This document shows, piece by piece, positions 1 to 6,167 of a stretch of 6,167 bases of DNA. This DNA is from a bacterium UBA3756 (GTDB lineage: Bacteria; Bacteroidota; Bacteroidia; Bacteroidales; Bacteroidaceae), in assembly GCA_002371695.1 (NCBI GenBank), contig DFGG01000125.1, forward strand, positions 1-6,167, written 5' to 3'. The notes under the pieces were generated by a model. It did no database searches, was not told the DNA's origin, and saw nothing but the letters and a program-made list of their open reading frames with translations. Position 1 is the first letter of the stretch; each line of letters starts with the position of its first letter. Both the position numbers and the translations under genes were made by a program.

Positions 1-92
1 AGAATGCCTGCCGCATGAAGGCTGATGGTATGGCCGTAGACCTGATAGCGAAATATACGGGCCTGAGTGCTGAGGAGATAGAGAACTTGTAA
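1..92 (+). CDS. C-terminal end of an Rpn-family (PD-(D/E)XK) nuclease / putative transposase, 5' truncated by window
   Basis: The frame is open from the window edge (first full codon at base 3) to TAA at 90-92. It encodes 29 residues that include MKADGMAVDLIAKYTGLSAE and end in IENL. A basic helix, then 'G-x-x-x-x-x-I-A-K-Y-T-G-L-S-x-E-E-I', is the usual tail of the Bacteroidales proteins annotated as Rpn family recombination-promoting nuclease/putative transposase; the tail looks like a small helix-turn-helix-like unit. Family members carry an N-terminal PD-(D/E)XK nuclease core linked to RecA-independent DNA exchange. That core lies outside the window, so catalytic integrity cannot be judged. 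The gene converges on the lipoprotein gene, with 373 bases between the stops. No U-rich hairpin terminator was seen just after its stop. The family call rests on a short tail recognised by eye; other proteins with an 'AKYTGLS' end are possible. Confidence 0.6.
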   Translation, partial: NACRMKADGMAVDLIAKYTGLSAEEIENL

Positions 93-287
93 AGTTACAA
101 CCTATATTCAAAAAAAACTGTATGTCAAGAACAGCAAGGGTGACGCATCGCTGAAGTCAGGAAGAGTTTGATATTAGTGTTCAATCTGCATGTCATGGGT
201 CACGTCTGTACTTGATCCACTCGGATGTGTCGACTAATGGTGAGTATGAATGGTGGTTGTTTTTTCTTTAAACCTATTTAAACCCTG

Positions 288-328
288 AGCCGCACTATTT
301 GAGGCTGTTAGTTTCATTACATGCGGCT
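288..328. repeat. Short inverted repeat (AGCCGCA / TGCGGCT)
   Basis: AGCCGCA at 288-294 is the perfect reverse complement of TGCGGCT at 322-328, with 27 bases between them. A second 5-bp stem, GTTAG (307-311) with CTAAC (327-331), uses some of the same bases, so the two foldings exclude each other. There is no U-tract directly after either stem, so this is not a standard terminator. Stems this short can arise by chance. Confidence 0.3.
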
Positions 329-374
329 AACATTTTAAAGTATTTACTGCTGGCCTTAACCTCCTGAAAGAAAG

Positions 375-445
375 GACAATTTGCGAAAAAGAGGGAAGCA
401 AGACATTTCTGCCTGCTCCCCCGCTCAATCTATGTCGCAAATGTC
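375..445. repeat. Imperfect inverted repeat enclosing the terminator hairpin
   Basis: GACAATTTGCG at 375-385 and CGCAAATGTC at 436-445 are reverse complements apart from one extra T in the left arm. They enclose the hairpin at 386-422. The left arm lies directly against the A-run that forms the U-tract of the minus-strand transcript. The whole could fold as a long rod, with the terminator stem at its tip. It may be an extended terminator or a decayed small repeat. Confidence 0.45.
386..422 (-). terminator. Probable intrinsic terminator of the lipoprotein gene
   Basis: Read on the minus strand, GGGGGAGCAGG (422 to 412) pairs with CTTGCTTCCCTC (402 to 391) through two G-U pairs and one bulged base. 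The 9-base loop is CAGAAATGT, and five U residues follow (plus-strand A-run 386-390). The hairpin starts 44 bases after the lipoprotein stop, which is a normal position. A GC-rich stem with an immediate U-tract is the classic rho-independent layout; the five-base U-tract is short. The plus-strand equivalent lacks a U-tract, so it should act mainly on minus-strand transcripts. Confidence 0.55.
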
Positions 446-465
446 GTGACGCTAATGTGTCATTG

Positions 466-2727
466 TCATTTAGGGAAAGACAAACTTAGGTGTATAGTGG
501 GATTTTCACCTGTATAATAGTTATTATAAGAGGTGGTAATTTCCTTGCCATTTTCATTAATGTAGACATCAGTGAAAGTACACTTTGTTATCTTGACAGT
601 CTTGTCATTCACATTTCCTTCCCACCAAACATAATATCCTGTCGAGTACCAGTCTCTGTCAAATGGAACATCTGTACATTCAAAGGCTATTGTTATAGTT
701 TCATTCGAATAGGTTCCTTTTGCGCTATAACAGATATCTTTTGCTATCCCGTAATGGTTGTCAACGGGTTTTTCTATTGTAAATGAAATTGATTCTTCCG
801 CGGTTCCCTTTCCGCTACCATATGGTTCCCTTGTCAATGAAGCCGAACATTTGAATGAACCTGATGTTCCAATTGGGGTTACTTTGATATCGGTGAAATC
901 CTGTTTTATATTAAGTCTGGTTCCCTTTTTCCCTTCAGCATTAACCCCGTACAAATTATTTACTTCAAGCGAGATCCTTTCTACATCTGTCCGTAAATCA
1001 TTCTTCTTAGCCTTACTCTTGAAGATGGGAATGTCAACATCAAGGATGTTCATGTAGACAGTAACGTCGTAGTTGCTCTCGCCGTCGAGTGTTGCCTTGG
1101 CGGTGGAGGTGACATCGGCTGCCTTCGAGTCGGCCGCGAGCAACTGGCGCTTCTCGTCGTCGAAGTCGAAGTATTTCACGATCTTCTTGTCTACGTTGGC
1201 CTTGCCGTCCTTCCCCACGGGTGTGAGTTCTGCGCGGAACTCAGTCAGATCGTCAAGCACGCTGTTTTTGGCGTGGTGCAACTTGAGCGTCACGTCGTTG
1301 TCGTTGAATTCGAAGAAGTCCTTCTCCTCAATCTTTATCTGCGGCATGATGGGCGTGGAGGAGATAGGCATGCTGACTTCAGGCAGGTCGTACTGCACCA
1401 CGTCCTTGCCAATGAAGTGCAGGTCGGCTCCCAGGTTGAAGGCGATGGCCTGGTTGTACATCAGGTCTTCAAACTCGTTAAACTTCCACTTCAGGATGTA
1501 GTCCAGCGACTTGAGGTATCTCTGAAAGCCTCCGTCCTTTGTCATGTCTACGCCACTATGGTAGGTGACATCGTAGGGCGTGAGCCATTCATCCATGGTG
1601 CCGGCGAATGCCAGCAGGTTGAGTTTGCCGCTGATGGTCTCCTTCTTCAGCGCATTGAGCCGCACGCGCAGTCCGAGCGTCTTGCCGTAGAATCCGAGGT
1701 ATCCGCCCATGGACACACCGTAGGCGAAGCCTCCCTCGAACTTCGGCCCGAAGGTGAATTTCAGTGCGTCAGGGGCCTCGGGATCCGCGTTCATATCGCA
1801 CGACAGACCAGCTCCCTTCTGGTAGCGGACCTTGGCATGAAGGGTGCGCTCATAGCTGATGGTGGCTTCGAGTGAGAACTTACCCTCGCCCTTCACGATG
1901 CCGTAGACATCGATGGCGGGGTTGATGACGATGGGCGTGGGAGGAATGGGTATGGCTCCACAGATCATGGTGAACAGGTAGATCCTCTTCGGATACTTGG
2001 ACAGCGACTTCTCGTCGATGGTTGCGTTGAGCGTTGCTCCCACGGTGACGTCGGCATCGATGTTGAGACCGCAGTAGGACAGTTCATAGTCGCCATAAGT
2101 GAAGGCAAAGCGCATCATCATGTCTATGCTCATCTGAGGAGTTATTTCCAATCCTTCCGTGATTTTCCATCCCACCTCTGGCAGCTGAATCAGGAAGTTC
2201 TTCTCCCCGGTGGCGCGGGTAGTAGCCTTGCGTGCGAACTTGATTTCCTTGCCGTCGGCATCGATGATGCGCTCCACGTAGTTGCCCAGTGGGATATAGG
2301 ACTCAGGTATCTCGATGTCCTTGAAGGCATCCTTCAGCTCGGCATCCTCGTAGTTGACGATGTATCCTGAACCGCTCTCGCTGACGCTCTTCACCTTAGC
2401 CAACAGGCCGTAGGGGAGGTCTTTGGTGGGCGTGCTGAAAACGAGTGTCTGCCCCACCTCTGGTTTGTCGGCACTGGCGGGCAGTGTGAGCCGGTGGGCG
2501 ATGGTATCGACCGCCGTCAGTTGTTTGGTGGTGGATTCAGGCACGATGGTGGCCAGTGGGGCCATTTCGTACTTCGCTTCAGAGAGTGTGGGGATGTTGG
2601 GGTCGGGCTTTATTCCGCCACCGCTTCCGCCTTCATTGTCACTGTCGCTGCCTTTACTGCAGGAGGTGAGGACTGTTGCTACCATCAGTAAGCATAGCCA
2701 TCCGAAAAGTCTTTTCTTTGTTTCCAT
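466..2727 (-). CDS. Predicted secreted lipoprotein of unknown function, 753 aa
   Basis: I do not recognise a named family. The ATG at 2727 was chosen because it gives a clean lipoprotein signal peptide: basic start METKKR, hydrophobic core LFGWLCLLMVATV, then lipobox LTSC with the acceptor cysteine at residue 23. The frame stays open upstream to an ATG at 2871, but that extension reads through a palindrome and would bury the signal. After Cys23 comes SKGSDSDNE and a Gly-rich linker; acidic residues here resemble Bacteroidetes lipoprotein export signals, so the protein may sit on the outer face of the outer membrane (inference). The rest looks rich in beta-strand: residues ~250-290 contain PIPPTPIVINP followed by a Gly/Tyr-rich stretch around 320-360 (GGYLGFYGKTLGL). 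The final ~130 residues hold four cysteines (about 627, 666, 684, 716), which could form disulfides. The last ~200 codons are markedly AT-rich compared with the rest, suggesting a mosaic gene. It has its own likely promoter and terminator. Confidence 0.85.
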   Translation of the reverse strand: METKKRLFGWLCLLMVATVLTSCSKGSDSDNEGGSGGGIKPDPNIPTLSEAKYEMAPLATIVPESTTKQLTAVDTIAHRLTLPASADKPEVGQTLVFSTPTKDLPYGLLAKVKSVSESGSGYIVNYEDAELKDAFKDIEIPESYIPLGNYVERIIDADGKEIKFARKATTRATGEKNFLIQLPEVGWKITEGLEITPQMSIDMMMRFAFTYGDYELSYCGLNIDADVTVGATLNATIDEKSLSKYPKRIYLFTMICGAIPIPPTPIVINPAIDVYGIVKGEGKFSLEATISYERTLHAKVRYQKGAGLSCDMNADPEAPDALKFTFGPKFEGGFAYGVSMGGYLGFYGKTLGLRVRLNALKKETISGKLNLLAFAGTMDEWLTPYDVTYHSGVDMTKDGGFQRYLKSLDYILKWKFNEFEDLMYNQAIAFNLGADLHFIGKDVVQYDLPEVSMPISSTPIMPQIKIEEKDFFEFNDNDVTLKLHHAKNSVLDDLTEFRAELTPVGKDGKANVDKKIVKYFDFDDEKRQLLAADSKAADVTSTAKATLDGESNYDVTVYMNILDVDIPIFKSKAKKNDLRTDVERISLEVNNLYGVNAEGKKGTRLNIKQDFTDIKVTPIGTSGSFKCSASLTREPYGSGKGTAEESISFTIEKPVDNHYGIAKDICYSAKGTYSNETITIAFECTDVPFDRDWYSTGYYVWWEGNVNDKTVKITKCTFTDVYINENGKEITTSYNNYYTGENPTIHLSLSFPK

Positions 2728-2766
2728 TTTTCTTATCGTTTTAATGGTTAATAATATAATATGTGG

Positions 2767-2774
2767 CAAATATA
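2767..2774 (-). promoter_or_regulatory. Bacteroidetes-type -7 promoter element (TATATTTG) for the lipoprotein gene
   Basis: The minus strand reads TATATTTG here, a full match to the Bacteroidetes sigma-ABfr -7 consensus TAnnTTTG. It lies 39 bases before the ATG at 2727, so transcription would start near 2758-2760 with a leader of about 30 bases. I find no TTTG at the expected 19-21 base spacing upstream, so the -33 element is weak or absent. The leader just before the ATG is A-rich (GATAAGAAAA) without a Shine-Dalgarno site, as is common in this phylum. Confidence 0.55.
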
Positions 2775-2808
2775 GGAAGAAAAGACAGAAAAAGACTCGC
2801 ATTTTGCA

Positions 2809-2846
2809 AAAATCGACTAACTTTTTGCAAAAAGTTAGTCGATTTT
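2809..2846. repeat. Perfect 38-bp palindrome between the ABC ATPase and lipoprotein genes
   Basis: Every base from 2809 to 2846 pairs with its mirror about the 2827/2828 axis. The left arm contains ATCGACTAACTTTTT, the centre is GC, and the right arm contains AAAAAGTTAGTCGAT. The central TTTTGCAAAA recurs at 2802-2811, 21 bp from the first. Read on the minus strand, the stem is followed by T-rich sequence, so it could end the secA-ABC transcript. It also lies about 35 bp upstream of the -7 element of the lipoprotein promoter, where a dimeric regulator could bind. A dispersed extragenic repeat is the third option. The palindrome itself is certain; its role is not. Confidence 0.9.
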
Positions 2847-2924
2847 CTCGTTTTCGGACAAATTGTTGCATTGTGCCGGCCGCTTTTTAGGCGTAAGGGT
2901 GGTGGCTGGTGTCACCAGAGGCTG

Positions 2925-3629
2925 TTATTCGCTCACGTCGAAATAGTGCTCCAGCTCCTCTCGTGCACTGCCTTCAGTGTTCGGCAGGTCACGGATGATG
3001 CAGCCTTTCTCCAACAGAGCAATACGGGTGGAGATGTCGACAGTATGCTGCAGGTTGTGACTCGAAATGAGGATGGTGGCCCCTGTCTCCTGATTGTACT
3101 CCTTCAACACGTGCTTGAGGACATTCTGCGAAGAAGGATCCAGGAAATTGAAAGGCTCGTCGAGGATAACCAGCTTCGGACGGTTGAAGAGCGCTGCGAT
3201 GATGCCGACCTTCTGTTTGTTACCAGCAGAGAGGTTACGGATAAGTTTCTTTCCGCCGAATATCTCCCCGCCAGAAAGTCGCTCATAGGGCTTGAGCCGC
3301 TCGTCGACCTCCGTCTGCGGAATGCCGGAGATCTTGCCCAGGAAGGCAAAGTACTCCTCAGGTGTGAGGAAGTCGATGAGGAACCCTTCGTCGATATAGG
3401 CACCAGTCTGCTCTTTCCATGACTCGGACGTGGCTGGGTTGACACCATCGATGGAGACTTCGCCCTCATCGGGCTTCAGCAGGTCGAGTATCATCCGGAA
3501 GAGGGTAGTCTTACCGGCTCCGTTGTTACCTACAAGGCCAAGGATATCCCCATCGTTCACTTGGAACGAGGGGATATCGCTGGCAAGGGTCTGGCCAAAT
3601 GCCTTCTTGATATTTTGAATCTGTATCAT
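2925..3629 (-). CDS. ABC transporter ATP-binding protein, 234 aa
   Basis: This is a complete single ABC nucleotide-binding domain that would couple ATP hydrolysis to a separate membrane permease at the inner face of the cytoplasmic membrane. Visible motifs in order: Walker A GNNGAGKT (34-41), a Q-loop region AYIDEGF (77-83) where Glu takes the usual Gln place, signature LSAGNKQK (133-140) instead of LSGGQ, Walker B LVILDEP (153-159) with catalytic Glu158, D-loop FLDP (162-165), and H-loop SSH (His191). The Glu in the Q-loop and the altered signature resemble the CcmA/DrrA-like ATPases of ABC-2 type exporters, so export is more likely than uptake (inference). At 234 residues it is full length for this group. 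The ATG at 3627-3629 is 3 bases after the secA stop, indicating co-transcription and probably coupled translation. No permease is encoded downstream; the partner must be upstream of secA or elsewhere. The substrate cannot be predicted. Confidence 0.95.
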   Translation of the reverse strand: MIQIQNIKKAFGQTLASDIPSFQVNDGDILGLVGNNGAGKTTLFRMILDLLKPDEGEVSIDGVNPATSESWKEQTGAYIDEGFLIDFLTPEEYFAFLGKISGIPQTEVDERLKPYERLSGGEIFGGKKLIRNLSAGNKQKVGIIAALFNRPKLVILDEPFNFLDPSSQNVLKHVLKEYNQETGATILISSHNLQHTVDISTRIALLEKGCIIRDLPNTEGSAREELEHYFDVSE

Positions 3630-3632
3630 AGT

Positions 3633-6167
3633 CTATACGATTCCTTTTCCGTGACAGTTCTTGAATTTCTTACCAGACCCGCAGGGGCAGGGATCGTTAC
3701 GTCCGGGCAACTTGTCCTTGATGATAGGCGTACGGGGCTGCTGGGCACGGGTGTCCTGTTGGGCTGCGGCCTGCTGGCTCTTGTCGACCAACTGTTCCTC
3801 ATTCATATCCTGCTTGCTCTCGGTGTACTGCTGACGCTGGGTGCGCTGCTCGGGTGCAGCCTCCTGTACCTGTTGCACCTCAGGAATCTGGGCACGTGTG
3901 AGGATGGAGGTGATGCGGTTGTACATCTCATTGATCATGGCATCCCACACCTTGGCACTCTCAAGCTTGAAGATGAGCAACGGGTCCTTCTGCTCGTATG
4001 AGGCATTCTGTACGGAGTGCTTCAGCTCGTCGAGCTGTCGCAGGTTCTCCTTCCAGGAGTCGTCGATGATATGGAGCAGGATGCTCTTCTCGAACTCCTT
4101 GACCACCGACTTAGACTCAGTCTCGTATGCCTCACGCAAGTTGCAGGGGATGTTATACATCCGTCGACCGTCAGTGATGGGCACCATGATACGCTCGTAC
4201 ATCTGTCCCTGGGTTTCGTACACCTGCTTGATGATGGGCTGTGCGACAGACTGGATACGCTCTGTGCGGCGATTGAAATTATCGATGGCAGCCTGGAAGG
4301 CATTCTCGGTAAGCTGTTCACGCTGCGTGTTGATGAACTCCTCGCTGGTGAAGGGCACCTCCATCGAGAGGACATGCAGGAAATCCTCCTTGCAGCCATT
4401 ATAGTCGTTGTTGTCGATGATATTGACGACACGGTCCCAGATGATGTTGGCGATATCCATACCGATACGCTCACCCATCAGTGCATGACGGCGCTTCTCG
4501 TAGATGACGGTACGCTGTTTGTTCATCACGTCATCGTATTCAATCAGACGCTTACGGATACCGAAGTTGTTCTCCTCAACCTTCTTCTGGGCACGCTCGA
4601 TGCTCTTCGAGATCATCGGCGACTCAATCATCTCACCATCCTTGAAGCCCAGACGGTCCATCACGCCAGCGATACGCTCAGAAGCGAACAGACGCATCAG
4701 CTTGTCTTCGAGCGATACGTAGAAAACGGAGCTGCCCGGGTCACCCTGACGACCGGCACGACCACGCAACTGACGGTCTACACGACGGCTCTCATGACGC
4801 TCGGTACCGATGATGGCCAGACCACCTGCAGCCTTCACCTCAGGCGAGAGTTTGATATCGGTACCACGACCAGCCATGTTGGTGGCGATGGTCACGGCAC
4901 CTTTGCCATTGGTAGACTGTCCGGCAAGTGCCACGATGTCGGCCTCCTTCTGGTGGAGCTTGGCATTGAGCACCTGATGGGGGATACCCTCGCGCTTGCC
5001 TGTCTCGGGATTCACATACATGTCAAGCATACGCGAGAGCAACTCGGAGATCTCCACCGAGGTGGTACCAATCAGGGTGGGGCGACCTGCATTTCGCATC
5101 TTCACGATTTCCTCGATGACGGCACGGAACTTCTCACGCTGAGTCTTGTAGACACGGTCGTCCTGGTCGTTGCGGATGACAGGACGGTTGGTGGGAATCT
5201 CCACCACGTCGAGTTTATAGATATCCCAGAACTCACCAGCCTCTGTCGATGCTGTACCGGTCATACCGGCCAGCTTGTGATACATACGGAAGTAGTTCTG
5301 CAGGGTGATGGTGGCAAAGGTCTGTGTGGCAGCCTCTACCTTCACGTGCTCCTTGGCCTCCACAGCCTGATGGAGACCATCGCTCCAGCGGCGACCTTCC
5401 ATGATACGTCCTGTCTGCTCGTCGACGATCTTCACCTCGCCATCGATTACAACGTATTCATCATCGCGATTGAACATACAGTAGGCCTTCAACAGCTGCT
5501 GGAGAGTATGCACGCGTTCGCTTTGTACGGCGTAGTGGGAGAGGAGCTCATCCTTCTTGTCAACGCGCTCCTGGTCGGAAAGGTCTGTCTCGGCCTCAAG
5601 TGCAGAGAGCTGACCTGCGATATCAGGCAGTACGAAGAGTTCGGCATCGTTGACTTGTTTTGCGAGCCAGGCTGTACCTTTATCGGTGAGGTCGCATGAG
5701 TTGAGCTTCTCGTCAACCACAAAATAAAGGGGCTCTACGGCCTCAGGCATACGACGGTTGTTGTTCTCCATGTAGATTTCCTCTGTCTTGAGCATGCCTG
5801 CCTTGATTCCTTCTTCGGAGAGATACTTGATGAGGGGCTTGTTCTTCGGCAGAGCCTTGTGGGAGCGATAGAGTGAGAGGAATCCCTGGTCGAGTTTCTC
5901 CTGACCCTCCTTCTTGTTGCCGGCTTCAATCAGTCTGTTACCTTCGGTGATGAGGGTCTTGGCATCAGCCAGATATTGGGTGGCCAACTGACGCTGAACA
6001 CCAACAAGGCGCTCCACCAGCGGCTGGTATTCCTCAAACATCTGGTCGTCGCCCTTAGGCACAGGACCAGAGATGATCAGGGGGGTACGTGCATCGTCGA
6101 TCAACACAGAGTCGACCTCGTCGACGATGGCGTAGTTATGACTGCGCTGCACCAGGTCGGCAGGTGA
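3633..6167 (-). CDS. secA: Protein translocase subunit SecA, 5' end beyond the window (844 C-terminal residues present)
   Basis: SecA is the ATPase motor that pushes unfolded preproteins through SecYEG. The frame is open to the window edge; the first residues ([20 protein letters not shown]) match the SecA interior, so the GTG at 6152 is an internal valine, not a start. Counting from the edge: Walker B DEVDS (16-20) followed by [13 protein letters not shown], the preprotein cross-linking region, VDEQTGR (248-254), MTGTAS (302-307), GTTSVE (367-372), MAGRGTD (431-437), and [20 protein letters not shown] (458-477) of the second nucleotide-binding fold. The helical scaffold and wing domains follow to about 755, then a Gln-rich linker (about 760-810) and a C-terminal zinc motif [13 protein letters not shown] (827-839). 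Missing from the window are roughly the first 220-270 residues, including Walker A. Compared with E. coli SecA there are about 80 extra residues between ~35 and ~145, as expected for the ~1,100-residue Bacteroidetes form. The stop is TAG at 3633-3635. Confidence 0.98.
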   Translation of the reverse strand, partial: SPADLVQRSHNYAIVDEVDSVLIDDARTPLIISGPVPKGDDQMFEEYQPLVERLVGVQRQLATQYLADAKTLITEGNRLIEAGNKKEGQEKLDQGFLSLYRSHKALPKNKPLIKYLSEEGIKAGMLKTEEIYMENNNRRMPEAVEPLYFVVDEKLNSCDLTDKGTAWLAKQVNDAELFVLPDIAGQLSALEAETDLSDQERVDKKDELLSHYAVQSERVHTLQQLLKAYCMFNRDDEYVVIDGEVKIVDEQTGRIMEGRRWSDGLHQAVEAKEHVKVEAATQTFATITLQNYFRMYHKLAGMTGTASTEAGEFWDIYKLDVVEIPTNRPVIRNDQDDRVYKTQREKFRAVIEEIVKMRNAGRPTLIGTTSVEISELLSRMLDMYVNPETGKREGIPHQVLNAKLHQKEADIVALAGQSTNGKGAVTIATNMAGRGTDIKLSPEVKAAGGLAIIGTERHESRRVDRQLRGRAGRQGDPGSSVFYVSLEDKLMRLFASERIAGVMDRLGFKDGEMIESPMISKSIERAQKKVEENNFGIRKRLIEYDDVMNKQRTVIYEKRRHALMGERIGMDIANIIWDRVVNIIDNNDYNGCKEDFLHVLSMEVPFTSEEFINTQREQLTENAFQAAIDNFNRRTERIQSVAQPIIKQVYETQGQMYERIMVPITDGRRMYNIPCNLREAYETESKSVVKEFEKSILLHIIDDSWKENLRQLDELKHSVQNASYEQKDPLLIFKLESAKVWDAMINEMYNRITSILTRAQIPEVQQVQEAAPEQRTQRQQYTESKQDMNEEQLVDKSQQAAAQQDTRAQQPRTPIIKDKLPGRNDPCPCGSGKKFKNCHGKGIV
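3642..3646 (-). promoter_or_regulatory. Possible ribosome binding site for the ABC ATPase gene, inside the end of secA
   Basis: The minus strand reads AAGGA within the last codons of secA, 12 bases before the ABC ATG at 3629. That spacing is longer than optimal, and Bacteroidetes depend little on Shine-Dalgarno pairing. With only 3 bases between stop and start, re-initiation by ribosomes finishing secA may matter more. Confidence 0.3.

Larger units (their letters stand above)
93..465. other. Convergent intergenic region without a convincing gene
   Basis: This is the space between two convergent stops (TAA at 90-92 on plus, TGA at 466-468 on minus). GC is about 43% by hand count over 121-480. 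It holds a terminator-like hairpin for the lipoprotein gene at 386-422, an outer inverted repeat at 375-385/436-445, and a weaker pair of competing stems between 288 and 331. A minus-strand stretch of 24 sense codons (193-267, ending in TGA) has no start codon and is too short to call a gene. I see no tRNA, no small-RNA promoter with both elements, and no target-site duplication or insertion-sequence ends. Confidence 0.7.

Noticed and set aside
256..269. T-rich run on the plus strand as the terminator of the Rpn-like gene
   Set aside because: The only stem that could precede it is about five pairs with a G-U pair and a loop of some 30 bases, and it lies over 160 bases after the stop. This is too weak to call.
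1273..1875. Plus-strand open frame of 200 codons opposite the lipoprotein gene
   Set aside because: It lies in the GC-rich part of the lipoprotein gene, where stops are rare on the opposite strand. It has no domain, signal or promoter, and the translation is dominated by Val, His, Glu and Gly as in other shadows.
2906..2918. CTGGTG/CACCAG inverted repeat just after the ABC gene as its terminator
   Set aside because: The perfect arms leave a one-base loop, so only about five pairs can form, and no U-tract follows on the minus strand.
2763..3422. Plus-strand open frame of 219 codons crossing the palindrome and the ABC gene
   Set aside because: Its start comes from the palindrome region and most of it is antisense to the ABC ATPase with its Walker motifs. 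The residues read from the palindrome mirror those of the opposite strand, a consequence of symmetry rather than coding.
4017..5699. Long plus-strand open frame of 560 codons opposite secA
   Set aside because: It is entirely antisense to secA, whose motifs are unmistakable. Its translation is low-complexity, rich in His, Leu, Asp and Thr, as expected from the complement of a GC-biased coding gene, with no recognisable domain.
6150..6152. GTG at 6152 as the start of secA
   Set aside because: The frame continues to the window edge with conserved SecA residues (SPADL) before it, and Walker A and the first part of the motor domain are still missing. The codon is an internal valine.
1..6167. CRISPR array, tRNA, rRNA, complete insertion sequence or phage module
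   Set aside because: No regularly spaced repeats, tRNA-like cloverleaf, rRNA signature, or paired terminal repeats around a transposase were seen. Nearly all of the window from 466 onward is accounted for by three protein genes.

Overview
The window looks like chromosomal DNA of a Bacteroidales bacterium, most likely Prevotella or a close relative (Segatella and similar). The signs are a long SecA with an enlarged insertion in its preprotein-binding region, a Bacteroidetes-style TAnnTTTG -7 promoter element, A-rich translation starts instead of strong Shine-Dalgarno sites, a lipoprotein with an acidic stretch just after the lipid-carrying cysteine, and the tail of an Rpn-type nuclease/transposase. 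The genus is inferred from protein style, not from a database search.

Layout. From the left, 1-92 (+) is the last 29 codons of an Rpn/PD-(D/E)XK transposase-like gene. A 373-base convergent intergenic region (93-465) holds a minus-strand terminator-like hairpin enclosed by an outer inverted repeat. The other genes all lie on the minus strand and read right to left: secA (3633-6167, its 5' end outside the window), an ABC transporter ATPase 3 bases after it (2925-3629), a 197-base gap with a perfect 38-bp palindrome and a promoter, and a 753-residue predicted lipoprotein of unknown function (466-2727).

How the parts relate. SecA is the motor of the Sec pathway. The ABC ATPase is tightly coupled to it and probably co-transcribed, but no permease is present in the window. 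The lipoprotein probably has its own promoter (TATATTTG, 40 bases before its ATG) and would itself be a Sec/Lsp substrate. The palindrome lies between the ABC gene and that promoter, where it could end the secA-ABC transcript, bind a regulator, or be a dispersed repeat.

The most unusual points are the palindrome, with its TTTTGCAAAA core repeated 21 bp away, and the abrupt drop in GC content inside the lipoprotein gene (about 57% to about 38%, hand count). The drop suggests that the last ~200 codons have a different history from the rest. I found no CRISPR array, tRNA, rRNA or complete insertion sequence, and no convincing evidence of a wholly new multi-gene system.
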